Positions 1 through 7,724 of a stretch of DNA of 13,104 nucleotides are shown here, piece after piece (the first letter of the stretch is position 1; each line of letters opens with the position of its first letter). Below the pieces are notes generated by a model. That model did not search any database and had not been told where the DNA came from. It saw nothing but the letters and a program-made list of their open reading frames with translations. The position numbers and the translations under genes are program-made. This DNA is from Thioalkalivibrio sp. (GTDB taxonomy: Bacteria; Pseudomonadota; Gammaproteobacteria; Ectothiorhodospirales; Ectothiorhodospiraceae): assembly GCA_007120155.1 (NCBI GenBank), contig SKOF01000261.1, positions 1-13,104 on the forward strand, given 5' to 3'.

Positions 1-1756
1 TGCACGCAACAGCGGCGGCGGGCAGACCACCCACGTCCCGCTGGGTGAACTGGACGACTACTACGGCTTCTGGAGCGGCGGGCAGTCGGGCGAGGTGCGC
101 GTCTACGGCGTACCATCCATGCGCGAGATCATGCGCATTCCCGTGTTCAACCACTGCTCGGCCAGCGGCTGGGGCATGACCGACGAGTCCAAGCGCATCA
201 TGGGCGACAGCTGGCGCTTCACCAACGGCGATGCGCACCATCCGCACGTGAGCTACACCGACGGCAGCCACGACGGCCGCTACCTGTTCATCAACGACAA
301 GGCCAACACCCGCGTGGCCCGCATCCGGCTCGACGTGTTCAAGACGGACAAGATGGTCACCGTACCCAACGTCCAGGCCGTCCACGGCCTGCGCCTCCAG
401 AAGGCACCGCGCACGGGCTACGTGTTCGCCAACGGCGAGTACTTGATCCCGCAGCCCAACGACGGCACGGGCATGGACGATACGGAAAACTACCGGACCC
501 TCTACAGCGCCATCGACGCCGACAGCATGGAGGTGAAGTGGCAGGTGCTGGTGGACGGCAACCTGGACAACACGGATGCCGACTACACCGGCAAGTATGC
601 CGCCTCCACCTGCTACAATTCCGAGCACGCGGTGACCCTGGCCGGCAAGATGCAGGCGGAACGCGACCACGTGGTGGTGTTCAACATCGCCAACATCGAG
701 AAGGCCGTTGCCGAGGGCAAGACCACCACCATCGGTGACTCCGATGTGCCCGTGGTGGACGGCCGCAAGACGTCCGAGCTCAACGTCACCCGCTACATCC
801 CGGTGCCGAAGAATCCCCACGGCTGTAATACCTCCACCGACGGCAAGTATTTCATCGCAGCCGGCAAGCTCTCGCCCACCGTCACCATGATCGACATCGC
901 CAAGCTGGATGACCTGTTCGCAGGCCGGCTGGAGAACGAGCGTGACGTAGTGGCCGGCGAACCGGAGCTCGGTCTGGGGCCGCTGCATACCACCTTCGAC
1001 GGCAAGGGCTTTGCCTACACCACGTTGTTTCTGGACAGCCAGGTGGTCAAGTGGAACATGGCCAACGCCGTGCGCCACTACAACGGCGAGAATGTGGACT
1101 ACATCGTCCAGAAGATCGACGTCCACTACCAGCCGGGCCACAACCACGCCTCGCTGGCAGAGTCCAAGGACGCCGACGGCAAGTGGCTGTTCTCGCTGAA
1201 CAAGTTCTCCAAGGACCGCTTCCTGCCGGTGGGCCCGCTGCACGCCGAGTGCGACCAGATGATCGACATCTCGGGCGACGAGATGGTGCTGGTGCACGAC
1301 ACCCCCACCTTCGCCGAGCCCCACGACGCGGTCATCGTGCGCCGCGACCAGATCACCACCAAGCAGATCTGGGACCGGGATGACCCCTATTTCGCCGAGA
1401 CTATCGAGATGGCCAAGGCAGACGGGGTCAACGTGGAGACCGACAACAAGGTCATCCGCGACGGCAACAAGGTGCGCGTCTACATGACCTCGGTGGCCCC
1501 CTCCTTTGGCCTTTCCGAGTTCCACGTAAAGAAGGGCGACCAGGTCACGGTGGTTGTCACCAACCTGGACCGGATCGAGGACCTGACCCACGGCTTCTGC
1601 GTCACCGACCACGGTGTCAGCATGGAGATCAGCCCGCTTCAGACCTCCTCGGTCACCTTCACGGCCGACAAGGCCGGGGTGTACTGGTACTACTGCAACT
1701 GGTTCTGCCATGCCTTGCACATGGAGATGGCCGGTCGCATGATTGTCGAGGCCTGA
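1..1756 (+). CDS. nosZ: Nitrous-oxide reductase NosZ, 5'-truncated by window edge
   Basis: This is the terminal enzyme of denitrification, a periplasmic multicopper enzyme that reduces N2O to N2. The reading frame is open from the first base (first full codon at position 2), so the 584 visible residues lack the signal peptide and N-terminus. The seven histidines expected for the CuZ cluster are all visible: the DAHHPH pair, VHG, NPHG, LHTTFDG, PGHNH and EPHD. The C-terminal cupredoxin domain keeps all CuA ligands: His in DLTHGF, then Cys, Trp, Cys, His and Met in CNWFCHALHMEM (starting at 1694). The protein ends with GRMIVEA and TGA. The segment YYGFWSGG near the left edge is typical of NosZ. 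The following nosDFYL order fits the classical (clade I) nos operon. No internal frameshift is seen. Identification is very secure. Confidence 0.98.
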   Translation, partial: ARNSGGGQTTHVPLGELDDYYGFWSGGQSGEVRVYGVPSMREIMRIPVFNHCSASGWGMTDESKRIMGDSWRFTNGDAHHPHVSYTDGSHDGRYLFINDKANTRVARIRLDVFKTDKMVTVPNVQAVHGLRLQKAPRTGYVFANGEYLIPQPNDGTGMDDTENYRTLYSAIDADSMEVKWQVLVDGNLDNTDADYTGKYAASTCYNSEHAVTLAGKMQAERDHVVVFNIANIEKAVAEGKTTTIGDSDVPVVDGRKTSELNVTRYIPVPKNPHGCNTSTDGKYFIAAGKLSPTVTMIDIAKLDDLFAGRLENERDVVAGEPELGLGPLHTTFDGKGFAYTTLFLDSQVVKWNMANAVRHYNGENVDYIVQKIDVHYQPGHNHASLAESKDADGKWLFSLNKFSKDRFLPVGPLHAECDQMIDISGDEMVLVHDTPTFAEPHDAVIVRRDQITTKQIWDRDDPYFAETIEMAKADGVNVETDNKVIRDGNKVRVYMTSVAPSFGLSEFHVKKGDQVTVVVTNLDRIEDLTHGFCVTDHGVSMEISPLQTSSVTFTADKAGVYWYYCNWFCHALHMEMAGRMIVEA

Positions 1757-1782
1757 TCACCCTGTAACGGAGGGCGTGGCGT

Positions 1783-1808
1783 GGGGGCGGTGCACTCGCA
1801 CCGCCTCC
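1783..1808 (+). promoter_or_regulatory. GC-rich hairpin between nosZ and nosD
   Basis: The 64-nt gap between the nosZ stop and the chosen nosD start contains an 11-bp stem, GGGGGCGGTGC (1783-1793) pairing with GCACCGCCTCC (1798-1808) with one G-T pair, around a four-base loop ACTC. No T-run follows, so it is not a classic intrinsic terminator. By inference it may stabilise the abundant nosZ transcript at its 3' end or reduce expression of the accessory genes. It lies just 12 nt before the nosD ATG, in the place where a ribosome binding site would normally be. Confidence 0.55.
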
Positions 1809-1820
1809 GCGCCCATCCCC

Positions 1821-3119
1821 ATGAGAATCATCCGAGTTTTCGCCTTGCTGGCCCTGTTCTGGGCCGGCAGTGTATCTGCCGCCGACACCCCACTGCGCGT
1901 CGCCCCGGGCCAGCTTGCCGCTGCTCTGGCGGAGGTGCAGCCGGGGGCCTGGCTGCACCTTGAATCCGGGACCCACGCCGGCGGTGTGCGCGTCGAGACG
2001 CCCCTGAGACTCACGGCCGAAGCGGATGCCGTGCTCGATGGCGACGGGCAGGGCCGCGTCCTCGTGGTGGCGGCCCCGGACGTGGTGATCCAGGGACTGA
2101 CTCTGCGCAACGACGGCGCGGACCTCACTGCGATGGACGCCGCCGTCTTCGTGGAAAAGCAGGCCGAGCGGGTGCGGCTGATCGGCAACCGCATCCACGC
2201 CCGCGGCTTCGGCATCTGGCTGGACGGCGCGCCCCACGCGGTCGTGGCGGACAATCGCATCAGCGGCGACACGACTCTGCGCTCCCAGGATCGCGGCAAC
2301 GGCATCCACCTGTTCAACGTGAACCACGCAATCGTTGCGGGAAATATCGTCTGGGAAACCCGCGACGGCATCTACATCGACGTGAGCAACCACAATCGGC
2401 TGCTGGGCAACACCCTGCATGACCAGCGCTACGGCATCCACTACATGTTCTCGCACCACAACGAGGTGATGGGCAACCGCACCCGGGACAACAGGGCGGG
2501 CTTCGCCCTGATGGCTTCCCGGAATCTCACCGTGGTGGGGAACCGGGCGATGGGCGACGAAAACTACGGCTTCTTGCTGAACGACATCACCTACTCCACC
2601 ATCGAGGGCAATACGGCCATCGCCATCCGCCACGGCACCACACCGGGCACCGGCGGGAAGAACATCGCCGGGGCCGAGGGCAAGGCGCTGTTCGTATACA
2701 ATTCCCAACACAACACGATCCGCGACAATCTCATGGCGGGCACCGACATCGGCATCCACCTGACCGCCGGATCGGAGGGCAACCGCATCCACGGCAATGC
2801 GCTTGTCAATAACCGCAGCCAAGTCATGTACGTCGCCACGCGCCAACAGGAATGGTCCGTGGAGGGCCGCGGCAATTACTGGAGCGACTATGTGGGATGG
2901 GACCTGATCGGCGACGGTATCGGTGACGTGCCCCACGAACCCAACGACTCGGTGGACCGATTGCTCTGGAAGTACCCCATGGCACGTGTATTGATGAACA
3001 GCCCCGCCATACAGCTCCTGCGCTGGGTGCAGCGCACCTTCCCCGTCCTGCGCCCGCCGGGCGTGAAGGACAGTGCCCCGCTGATGCGCCCGACCCGTTC
3101 GCTGGAGGAAGTGGGATGA
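1821..3119 (+). CDS. nosD: NosD, periplasmic beta-helix protein for NosZ CuZ maturation
   Basis: NosD is the periplasmic partner of the NosFY ABC transporter and is needed to assemble the CuZ centre of NosZ. The 432-residue product starts with a clear Sec signal peptide (MRIIRVFALLALF, cleavage probably after VSAA, about residue 21). It continues with tandem parallel beta-helix repeats of the GN.I/GI. type, for example GNRIHARGFGIWLDG, DGIYIDVSNHNRLLGN and RYGIHYMFSHHNEVMGN. Several His and Met residues sit in the turns. The length is usual for the family. I chose ATG 1821 because the signal peptide begins there. It has no good Shine-Dalgarno, while a GGAGGG at 1769-1774 lies far upstream, just before an in-frame GTG at 1776. 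The frame is also open to ATG 1743. The stop overlaps the nosF start (ATGA), which indicates translational coupling. Confidence 0.95.
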   Translation: MRIIRVFALLALFWAGSVSAADTPLRVAPGQLAAALAEVQPGAWLHLESGTHAGGVRVETPLRLTAEADAVLDGDGQGRVLVVAAPDVVIQGLTLRNDGADLTAMDAAVFVEKQAERVRLIGNRIHARGFGIWLDGAPHAVVADNRISGDTTLRSQDRGNGIHLFNVNHAIVAGNIVWETRDGIYIDVSNHNRLLGNTLHDQRYGIHYMFSHHNEVMGNRTRDNRAGFALMASRNLTVVGNRAMGDENYGFLLNDITYSTIEGNTAIAIRHGTTPGTGGKNIAGAEGKALFVYNSQHNTIRDNLMAGTDIGIHLTAGSEGNRIHGNALVNNRSQVMYVATRQQEWSVEGRGNYWSDYVGWDLIGDGIGDVPHEPNDSVDRLLWKYPMARVLMNSPAIQLLRWVQRTFPVLRPPGVKDSAPLMRPTRSLEEVG

Positions 3120-4048
3120 GCCCCGTGGTACAGCTGGAACAGGTGGAACGCCGCTTCGGCGCGGTGCAGGCCCTCAAGGGGCTGAGTCTCACGGTGGAGG
3201 CCGGCGAGGTGCTCGGCCTGCTGGGGCACAACGGCGCCGGCAAGTCCACCATGATGAAGCTGGTACTGGGCATCCTGGCCCCCACTTCGGGCCGCGTGAG
3301 CGTGCTCGGCGAGGACCCGCGCGGCCACCAGGCCCGCAACCTGCGCCTGCAACTGGGTTACCTGCCGGAAAACGTCAGCTTCTACGACAACCTCAGCGGC
3401 CGCGAGGTACTGCGCTACTTCGCGCGTCTCAAGCGAGTGCCCGTGTCCGAGGCCGACCGGCTGCTGGAACGCGTGGGCCTCGGTCACGCCGCCAGGCGCC
3501 GGGTGCGCACCTATTCCAAGGGCATGCGCCAGCGCCTGGGGCTCGCCCAGGCGCTGCTCGGCGAGCCGCGCCTGCTGCTGCTGGACGAACCCACCGTGGG
3601 GCTGGACCCGATGGCGGTGCGGGACGTCTACGGCATGATCGACCAGCTGCGCGGCAGGGGCACCAGCGTGATCCTCAGCTCCCACGTGCTGCCGGGGGTG
3701 GAGCGCCACATCGACCGGGTCGCGATCCTGTGCGAGGGGCGGCTGCTGGCCTGGGGCACCATCGACGCCCTTCGCCAGGAGGCCGGCCTGCCGCTGCGCA
3801 TCCACGTGCGCAGCGAGGAGATCAGCGACGCCCTGCTCGGCCGGCTCACGGAACACGGCGTGCAGGTCGTCACCAACGGTGACGGACGCGCACACCTGAG
3901 CACCGCACCCTCGGAGAAGCTGGGGGTGCTGCGTACCCTGCTGGCCGAAGAGCGGCTCAGCGACATCAGCATGGAGCCGCCCACGCTCGACTCGCTCTAC
4001 GCCTACTTCGATGCCAGGGGCCGCAACGGAGGGCAAGGCGATGCGTGA
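3116..4048 (+). CDS. nosF: NosF, ABC transporter ATPase of NosDFY
   Basis: NosF is the cytoplasmic ATPase that, with the membrane protein NosY and periplasmic NosD, supports CuZ assembly, probably by supplying a sulfur species or copper handling. The 310-residue protein has Walker A GHNGAGKST (residues 37-45), a GYLPEN segment at the Q-loop position (81-86), the signature YSKGMRQR (133-140), Walker B LLLLDEP with D157/E158, and the switch histidine H190 in LSSH. The signature has SKGM rather than LSGGQ, as is usual for this subfamily. The C-terminal ~90 residues form an accessory region after the ATPase core. The start ATG overlaps the nosD stop. The end overlaps nosY by 8 nt. Confidence 0.96.
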   Translation: MSPVVQLEQVERRFGAVQALKGLSLTVEAGEVLGLLGHNGAGKSTMMKLVLGILAPTSGRVSVLGEDPRGHQARNLRLQLGYLPENVSFYDNLSGREVLRYFARLKRVPVSEADRLLERVGLGHAARRRVRTYSKGMRQRLGLAQALLGEPRLLLLDEPTVGLDPMAVRDVYGMIDQLRGRGTSVILSSHVLPGVERHIDRVAILCEGRLLAWGTIDALRQEAGLPLRIHVRSEEISDALLGRLTEHGVQVVTNGDGRAHLSTAPSEKLGVLRTLLAEERLSDISMEPPTLDSLYAYFDARGRNGGQGDA

Positions 4049-4871
4049 GATCTTCATCGTGGCCGGCAAGGAGTTCCGCGACGGCATGCGCAACCGCTGG
4101 ATCCTGGCCATCACCCTGGCCTTCGCACTGCTCGCCATGGGACTGGCATGGTTCGGCGCCGCCGCCTCCGGCGAGGTGGGTTTTACCCGCATCTCCACCA
4201 CCATCGTCAGCCTGGCGAGCCTCGCGGTGTTCCTGATCCCGCTCATCGCCCTGATGCTCGCCTACGACAGTATCGTCGGCGAAGACGAGCAGGGCACGCT
4301 GCTGCTGCTCATGACCTATCCGCTCAGCCGCACCGGCCTGCTGGCCGGCAAGTTCCTGGGCCACGGGGCCATCCTGGCGCTTTCCACGGCGCTCGGCTTC
4401 GGTATTGCCGCCGTCCTGATCGGGCTGCTGGCGGAACAGGCCACATTCGCGAATCTCAGCGGTCCGTTCAGCCTGTTCATCGCCAGCGCCATCCTGCTGG
4501 GGCTGACCTTCCTGGCACTGGCCTACCTGGTGAGCGTGGTCACGCGGGAGAAGGCCAGGGCGGCTGGGCTCGCCCTGCTGGTGTGGTTCCTGTTCGTGCT
4601 GGTCTACGACCTGGTGCTGCTGGGCGTGCTGGTGGGCACCGAGGGGCGCGTCGACGGCGGCGTGTTCCGCCTGCTGCTGCTGCTCAACCCCACCGACGTG
4701 TTCCGGCTGGTCAACCTGATCGGCTTCGAGGAAACCGCGACGAGCAGCGGCCTGCTGAGCGTATTCCAGGATCAGGATTACCCGCTGTCGCTGCTGCTCG
4801 GCATCCTGGTGGCCTGGATCGCGGTGCCGCTGGGGGCGGCCGCGGCACTGTTCGCCGCGCGGCGCACCTGA
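4041..4871 (+). CDS. nosY: NosY, ABC-2 type membrane permease
   Basis: NosY is the inner-membrane permease of the NosDFY system. The 276-residue protein opens with the typical IFIVAGKEFRDGMRNRW cytoplasmic stretch. It then shows about six hydrophobic segments: WILAITLAFALLAMGL, a long one around LAVFLIPLIALMLAY, one around GHGAILALSTALGFGIAA, FIASAILLGLTFLALAYLV, LALLVWFLFVLVYDLVLLGV and a final LLLGILVAWIAVPLGAAAAL. The motif GEDEQGTLLLLMTYPLSR between segments two and three is characteristic of this ABC-2 family. I chose ATG 4041, which has GGAGGG at 4028-4033 with 7-nt spacing and starts inside the nosF end. The frame is open ten codons further upstream, but that extension has no support. 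Confidence 0.95.
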   Translation: MREIFIVAGKEFRDGMRNRWILAITLAFALLAMGLAWFGAAASGEVGFTRISTTIVSLASLAVFLIPLIALMLAYDSIVGEDEQGTLLLLMTYPLSRTGLLAGKFLGHGAILALSTALGFGIAAVLIGLLAEQATFANLSGPFSLFIASAILLGLTFLALAYLVSVVTREKARAAGLALLVWFLFVLVYDLVLLGVLVGTEGRVDGGVFRLLLLLNPTDVFRLVNLIGFEETATSSGLLSVFQDQDYPLSLLLGILVAWIAVPLGAAAALFAARRT

Positions 4872-4916
4872 ACGTTCCCTTGTCCGCGTCTTCCCTCGCA
4901 CAGGAGATTCACCGCC

Positions 4917-5426
4917 ATGCCCACACGACGTCAGGTCCTCGCTCTGCTCGCCGCCCTGCCCACGCTGACTCTGGTGGCCTGCGGTAGTGACCGGGAGAGC
5001 GCGGCCACCGGCTGTTCACCGATCCTGCTCACAGACGAGCACGAATGCGCCCTGTGCGGCATGACGATTGTGCGTTTCCCCGGCCCCAAGGGCCAGGCCT
5101 GCCTGCGCGACGGCCGCCTGCTGACGTTCTGCTCCGTGCAGGACATGCTGGCCTGGTCCTGGCAGCCGGAATCCGTACCCGCCATCGATACACTCTTCGT
5201 GCATGACCTGTCACGCACCGGCTGGGACGAACCTTCCGACGATGCCTATATGGAGGCCCCGGACGCCGTCTACGTGTTGGGCCACGACCGGCGCGGCGCC
5301 ATGGGGCATTCGCCCGCGTCGTTCTCGCGGCGTGCCGACGCGGAGGCCTTCGCGGAACGCCATGGCGGACAGGTCATGGAACTTGACCAGATCAACTGGG
5401 ACAACCTGCGCGGCAACCTGGGCTGA
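4917..5426 (+). CDS. nosL: NosL, copper-binding lipoprotein
   Basis: NosL is an outer-membrane/periplasmic lipoprotein that binds Cu(I) and delivers copper for NosZ maturation. The 169-residue precursor has a Thr-Arg-Arg N-terminus, a hydrophobic stretch (VLALLAALPTLTLV) and a lipobox LVAC with the lipidated cysteine at residue 22. The mature part contains the copper motif C44-A-L-C47-G-M49, followed by RFPGPKGQA. The usual motif FCSVQDM and the late segment SFSRRADAEAFAERHGG are also present. AGGAGA at 4902-4907 lies 9 nt before the ATG and supports this start. It is the last gene of the nos operon visible here. A 45-nt gap with no evident structure separates it from nosY. Confidence 0.95.
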   Translation: MPTRRQVLALLAALPTLTLVACGSDRESAATGCSPILLTDEHECALCGMTIVRFPGPKGQACLRDGRLLTFCSVQDMLAWSWQPESVPAIDTLFVHDLSRTGWDEPSDDAYMEAPDAVYVLGHDRRGAMGHSPASFSRRADAEAFAERHGGQVMELDQINWDNLRGNLG

Positions 5427-5449
5427 CGCCGGGAGGCAGTTGTTTCACT

Positions 5450-5640
5450 ACGAAGAACACGAAGAACGGTTGTTCTCGCGCCAAGACGCAAATCACCCCG
5501 AAAAAACCGGAGATCAGGTAGGTTGGGGTGAGGAACGAACCCCAACATGCGATGCCTGATCCGGGCCAATGTTGTTGGGGTTCGCGCGGCTCACCCCAAC
5601 CTACCTGATATCGGATTTTCCTGGCGTGCTTCGCGTCATT
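5450..5640. repeat. Nested palindromic intergenic element, copy 1
   Basis: The convergent gap between nosL and the PCu(A)C gene is filled by a nested palindrome. It begins with a 9-nt tandem repeat ACGAAGAAC x2 (5450-5467). Perfect 20-nt inverted arms lie at 5513-5532 and 5590-5609. Inside them are two smaller hairpins, each built on GTTGGGGT paired with ACCCCAAC. The 87-nt core (5518-5604) matches 8495-8581 at 82 positions by my count. The outer right flank CTGGCGTGCTTCGCG parallels the second copy. No gene is supported here. In a convergent position it may also end transcription from both sides. Confidence 0.85.
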
Positions 5641-5667
5641 CACACTTTACGGTGCCGAAACGAACCG

Positions 5668-6174
5668 CTAATGGTTCATGCCGTGGCCATGCCCATGGCC
5701 CGGCATCATGTCGCCGGGATCACGCACCGGGGCGTTGACCATCTGGCGCGAACCGTCATCGTAGACCAGGGTCACTTCCACCACCTGCCCTTCCTGCAAC
5801 GGCTCGTGCAGGCCGATGAGCATCACGTGCAGGCCGCCGGGCTTGAGTTCCGTGCGCGCGCCGGCTGGCACATCGATGCGCTCGATCTCGCGCATGCGCA
5901 TCACCCCTTCGTGCATGGTGTGGGTGTGCAACTCCACCACGCGGGAGACGCCGCTCTCGGCGGACACCACGGCCAGGTCCTTCCCGCCGGTGTTCTCCAG
6001 GGTCATGAAGGCGGCGGTGTTGGGCTGTCCCGGCGGCATCAGGCGCACGAAAGGCATGTGCACCTTGACCGGGTGGGAGGCGTCCGCGTCATGGCCATGG
6101 CTGCCCGCCTGGAGCGCACCGACGGAAAACAGCAGCGCGGCCGGCAGGAGGGTGTGCATCAGGAATCGCTTCAT
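5668..6174 (-). CDS. PCu(A)C family periplasmic copper chaperone
   Basis: This is a periplasmic Cu(I) chaperone of the PCu(A)C (DUF461) family, known to deliver copper to CuA-type sites, often together with SCO proteins. The 168-residue precursor has a Sec signal peptide (MKRFLMHTLLPAALLFSVGALQAG). The family motif H-X10-M-X21-H-X-M is matched exactly by H83, M94, H116 and M118. A His/Gly/Met-rich tail (MMPGHGHGHGMNH) ends the protein and may bind extra copper. The start lies only 4 nt after the SCO gene's stop, so the two are co-transcribed. The nearby nos operon suggests that the CuA centre of NosZ is a client, though cytochrome oxidase is equally possible. Confidence 0.93.
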   Translation of the reverse strand: MKRFLMHTLLPAALLFSVGALQAGSHGHDADASHPVKVHMPFVRLMPPGQPNTAAFMTLENTGGKDLAVVSAESGVSRVVELHTHTMHEGVMRMREIERIDVPAGARTELKPGGLHVMLIGLHEPLQEGQVVEVTLVYDDGSRQMVNAPVRDPGDMMPGHGHGHGMNH

Positions 6175-6178
6175 CTAT

Positions 6179-6808
6179 CTAGTCCTCTGTCAGCAGGGGA
6201 AGAACGGTTGCAAGAATCTGTTCGGCGTCGCTCCCGTGGGGCAGGACCTCCACGAGCCGTCCGTCGCGGTCGATCACGTAGGTGTTGGAGCTGTGATCAA
6301 CGGCGTAGCCCATGGCCGACCCGGTCTCCGTGCGCTGCCAGGCGGCGCCGTAGAGGCGGCCTGCCTGCTGCAACTGCTCGTGGGTGCCGCTCGCGCCCAT
6401 GATGTTTGGATGGAAGAAAGGCGTGTACTCGGCGAGGCGCGCCGGATCGTCGCGCTCGGGATCGACGCTGACGAACACCCCCTGAACCTGTTCGAGCTGA
6501 TCGGGCTCCAGTTGCTCCAGGGCCTGGCGCATGAAGACCAGTGAGGTGGGGCAGACGTCGGGACAGTAGGTGTAGCCGAAGTACAGCAGCACCACCTTGC
6601 CGCGATGCTCGGCCAGGTCGAAGGACTCCCCCTCCCGAGAGAGGCGGAAATCCCCGCCCACCGGCTCGGCGGCCAGGGGCAGCGCCCGATGAGGGGCCTG
6701 AGCGGCCTCCTCCGCCTCGGGCAGAAAGAATGCCACCCACACCACCGCCACCAGCAGGGCCGCCACCAGTATCCATAAACCGCGCTCAAGCATGATTCGA
6801 CCGGCCAT
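6179..6808 (-). CDS. SCO1/SenC/PrrC family copper-handling thioredoxin-fold protein
   Basis: SCO proteins bind copper and/or reduce the CuA cysteines during oxidase or NosZ assembly. The 209-residue protein has an N-terminal membrane anchor (GLWILVAALLVAVVWVAFFL, residues 10-29). The thioredoxin-like domain carries the C82-P-D-V-C86 copper/redox motif in GYTYCPDVCPTS and the distal ligand histidine H172 in DHSSN. The VSVDPERD segment is also characteristic. I chose ATG 6808, which has AGGA a few bases upstream. An internal ATG five codons later is possible. It is 6 nt downstream of the hypothetical gene and 4 nt upstream of the PCu(A)C gene, forming a three-gene operon for periplasmic copper delivery. 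Confidence 0.94.
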   Translation of the reverse strand: MAGRIMLERGLWILVAALLVAVVWVAFFLPEAEEAAQAPHRALPLAAEPVGGDFRLSREGESFDLAEHRGKVVLLYFGYTYCPDVCPTSLVFMRQALEQLEPDQLEQVQGVFVSVDPERDDPARLAEYTPFFHPNIMGASGTHEQLQQAGRLYGAAWQRTETGSAMGYAVDHSSNTYVIDRDGRLVEVLPHGSDAEQILATVLPLLTED

Positions 6809-6814
6809 CGTTCC

Positions 6815-7294
6815 TCAGTCCCGGGTTGTCTCGAAGTGATACACGGCCACGCCGCGGCCCCCGGCGCCGTCCATCAGCACCTGCACGCGCCAGGTCATGC
6901 GCTCCAGCACGCACATGGGCAGCAGCCCGTCGCCGCGGAAGACGCCGGGCTCCACCTGTTGAAGCCGCGGGCGATTGAAGCCCATCTCCATCTCCTTGCC
7001 GCTGAAGTCCACCGCCACGGTGTCTGCGGCAACACCCTCGTGGCGCACCTGGATGGTGAACGGGTACAGCATGCGGATCGGGCGCGGCTCGATCTCCAGC
7101 TCCACCCAGCCGCCGCCGTCCAGGGACACGCGGCAGGGGCCGGCGTGCAGATCACAGTCGCCGCCGGCCTCCGCCAGCCACGCGAGCGGCTGGTCGTCGT
7201 CACCCAGCAGCGCCGCCAGCCGGGGCTGGAGTAACCAGGCCAGCAGCACGAGCAGGACCAGGGCGGCAAACGAAAGGACTGTGAGACGGGGCAT
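6815..7294 (-). CDS. Membrane-anchored periplasmic protein of unknown function, first gene of the copper-delivery operon
   Basis: I do not recognise a named family with certainty. The 159-residue product (from ATG 7294) has one N-terminal transmembrane segment (VLSFAALVLLVLLAWLL, about residues 6-22) and a periplasmic domain that looks rich in beta strands. It has a C47-X6-C54 pair (CDLHAGPC). Its second half has potential soft-metal ligands: M102 and M104 in GKEMEMGFN, and M127/C128 in LPMC. The layout of MEMGFNRPRL, then GVF.GDGLLPMC, then MTWRV faintly resembles FixH/YtkA-like beta-sandwich domains, which is inference only. It sits 6 nt upstream of the SCO gene, which suggests a role in copper delivery or redox. 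The start is uncertain. The frame is open to a GTG at 7357 with other ATGs at 7354 and 7330, but 7294 puts the membrane segment at the N-terminus. Confidence 0.8.
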   Translation of the reverse strand: MPRLTVLSFAALVLLVLLAWLLQPRLAALLGDDDQPLAWLAEAGGDCDLHAGPCRVSLDGGGWVELEIEPRPIRMLYPFTIQVRHEGVAADTVAVDFSGKEMEMGFNRPRLQQVEPGVFRGDGLLPMCVLERMTWRVQVLMDGAGGRGVAVYHFETTRD

Positions 7295-7458
7295 GAAGGT
7301 TGTTCCGGTTCGTCGATCGGGGAAGCACATGGTCCCCGCAATAGACTGTTCCATCACGGAGACGGTTCGGTTCAGGCACCCCGGCAGACTTCTTCAGTAT
7401 CACATTGCGAGAACCATGCCAGACTCTACCGTTGGAGAAGAAGCCGGAAAACAGTCAC

Positions 7459-7472
7459 TTGAGGACGATCAC
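7459..7472. promoter_or_regulatory. Weak FNR/Anr-like site upstream of the copper operon
   Basis: TTGAGGACGATCAC matches the FNR/Anr consensus TTGAT-N4-ATCAA at 8 of 10 defined positions. It lies about 165 nt upstream of the first gene of the minus-strand copper operon. Anaerobic control of copper supply for NosZ would make sense. However, the site is imperfect, and its distance to the only -10-like hexamer does not fit the usual class II spacing. It is a candidate only. Confidence 0.2.
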
Positions 7473-7569
7473 GCATCCGGCCCGGCGCATCGACGGGGCA
7501 TCTGCCACTGCGTGCTGTGTGATTTGCCACAGAAGGTTCCGCGGCGCGTGGCGGCCATGGGTATGCTGG

Positions 7570-7697
7570 TTTTTGCCACAGAGGTCACAGAGAAAAGCAT
7601 GGGTCGGGGTGCCTGCCAGTCCGCGTGGCATGGCCAGCGAACGAACGATCCCTGTTTCTTCTTTCCTCTGTGCCCTCTGTGACCTCTGTGGCAAAAA
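7570..7697. repeat. Intergenic inverted repeat with 23-nt perfect arms
   Basis: The left arm (7570-7592, TTTTTGCCACAGAGGTCACAG plus AG) is perfectly complementary to the right arm (7675-7697), with an 82-nt spacer. The arms are built of 9-nt units of the type CACAGAGGT, and an extra unit (CTCTGTGCC) precedes the right arm. The element lies just downstream of the mogA stop. Short tandem units of this CACAGAGG type are common in intergenic palindromes of proteobacteria. The spacer contains no supported gene. Confidence 0.8.
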
Positions 7698-7724
7698 AAC
7701 ACTCCCCCGTATAACACCCAACCC

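Larger units (their letters stand above)
7295..7724. other. Intergenic region between mogA and the copper operon
   Basis: These 430 bases contain no gene I can support. The left half (7295-7569) should hold the promoter of the minus-strand copper operon. The right part holds an inverted-repeat element (7570-7697). A weak FNR-like site lies at 7459-7472. A possible extended -10 (TG-T-GATACT on the minus strand, hexamer at 7396-7401) lacks a convincing -35 element. The remaining sequence shows nothing else recognisable. Confidence 0.6.

Noticed and set aside
1659..4246. Long minus-strand frames opposite nosD, nosF and nosY
   Set aside because: These are mirror frames of well-identified genes, with biased composition, no ribosome binding sites and no family signatures.
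5569..6402. Plus-strand frame crossing the palindromic repeat and the PCu(A)C gene
   Set aside because: The start lies in the repeat and the rest is antisense to the chaperone and SCO genes, which carry exact metal motifs on the other strand.
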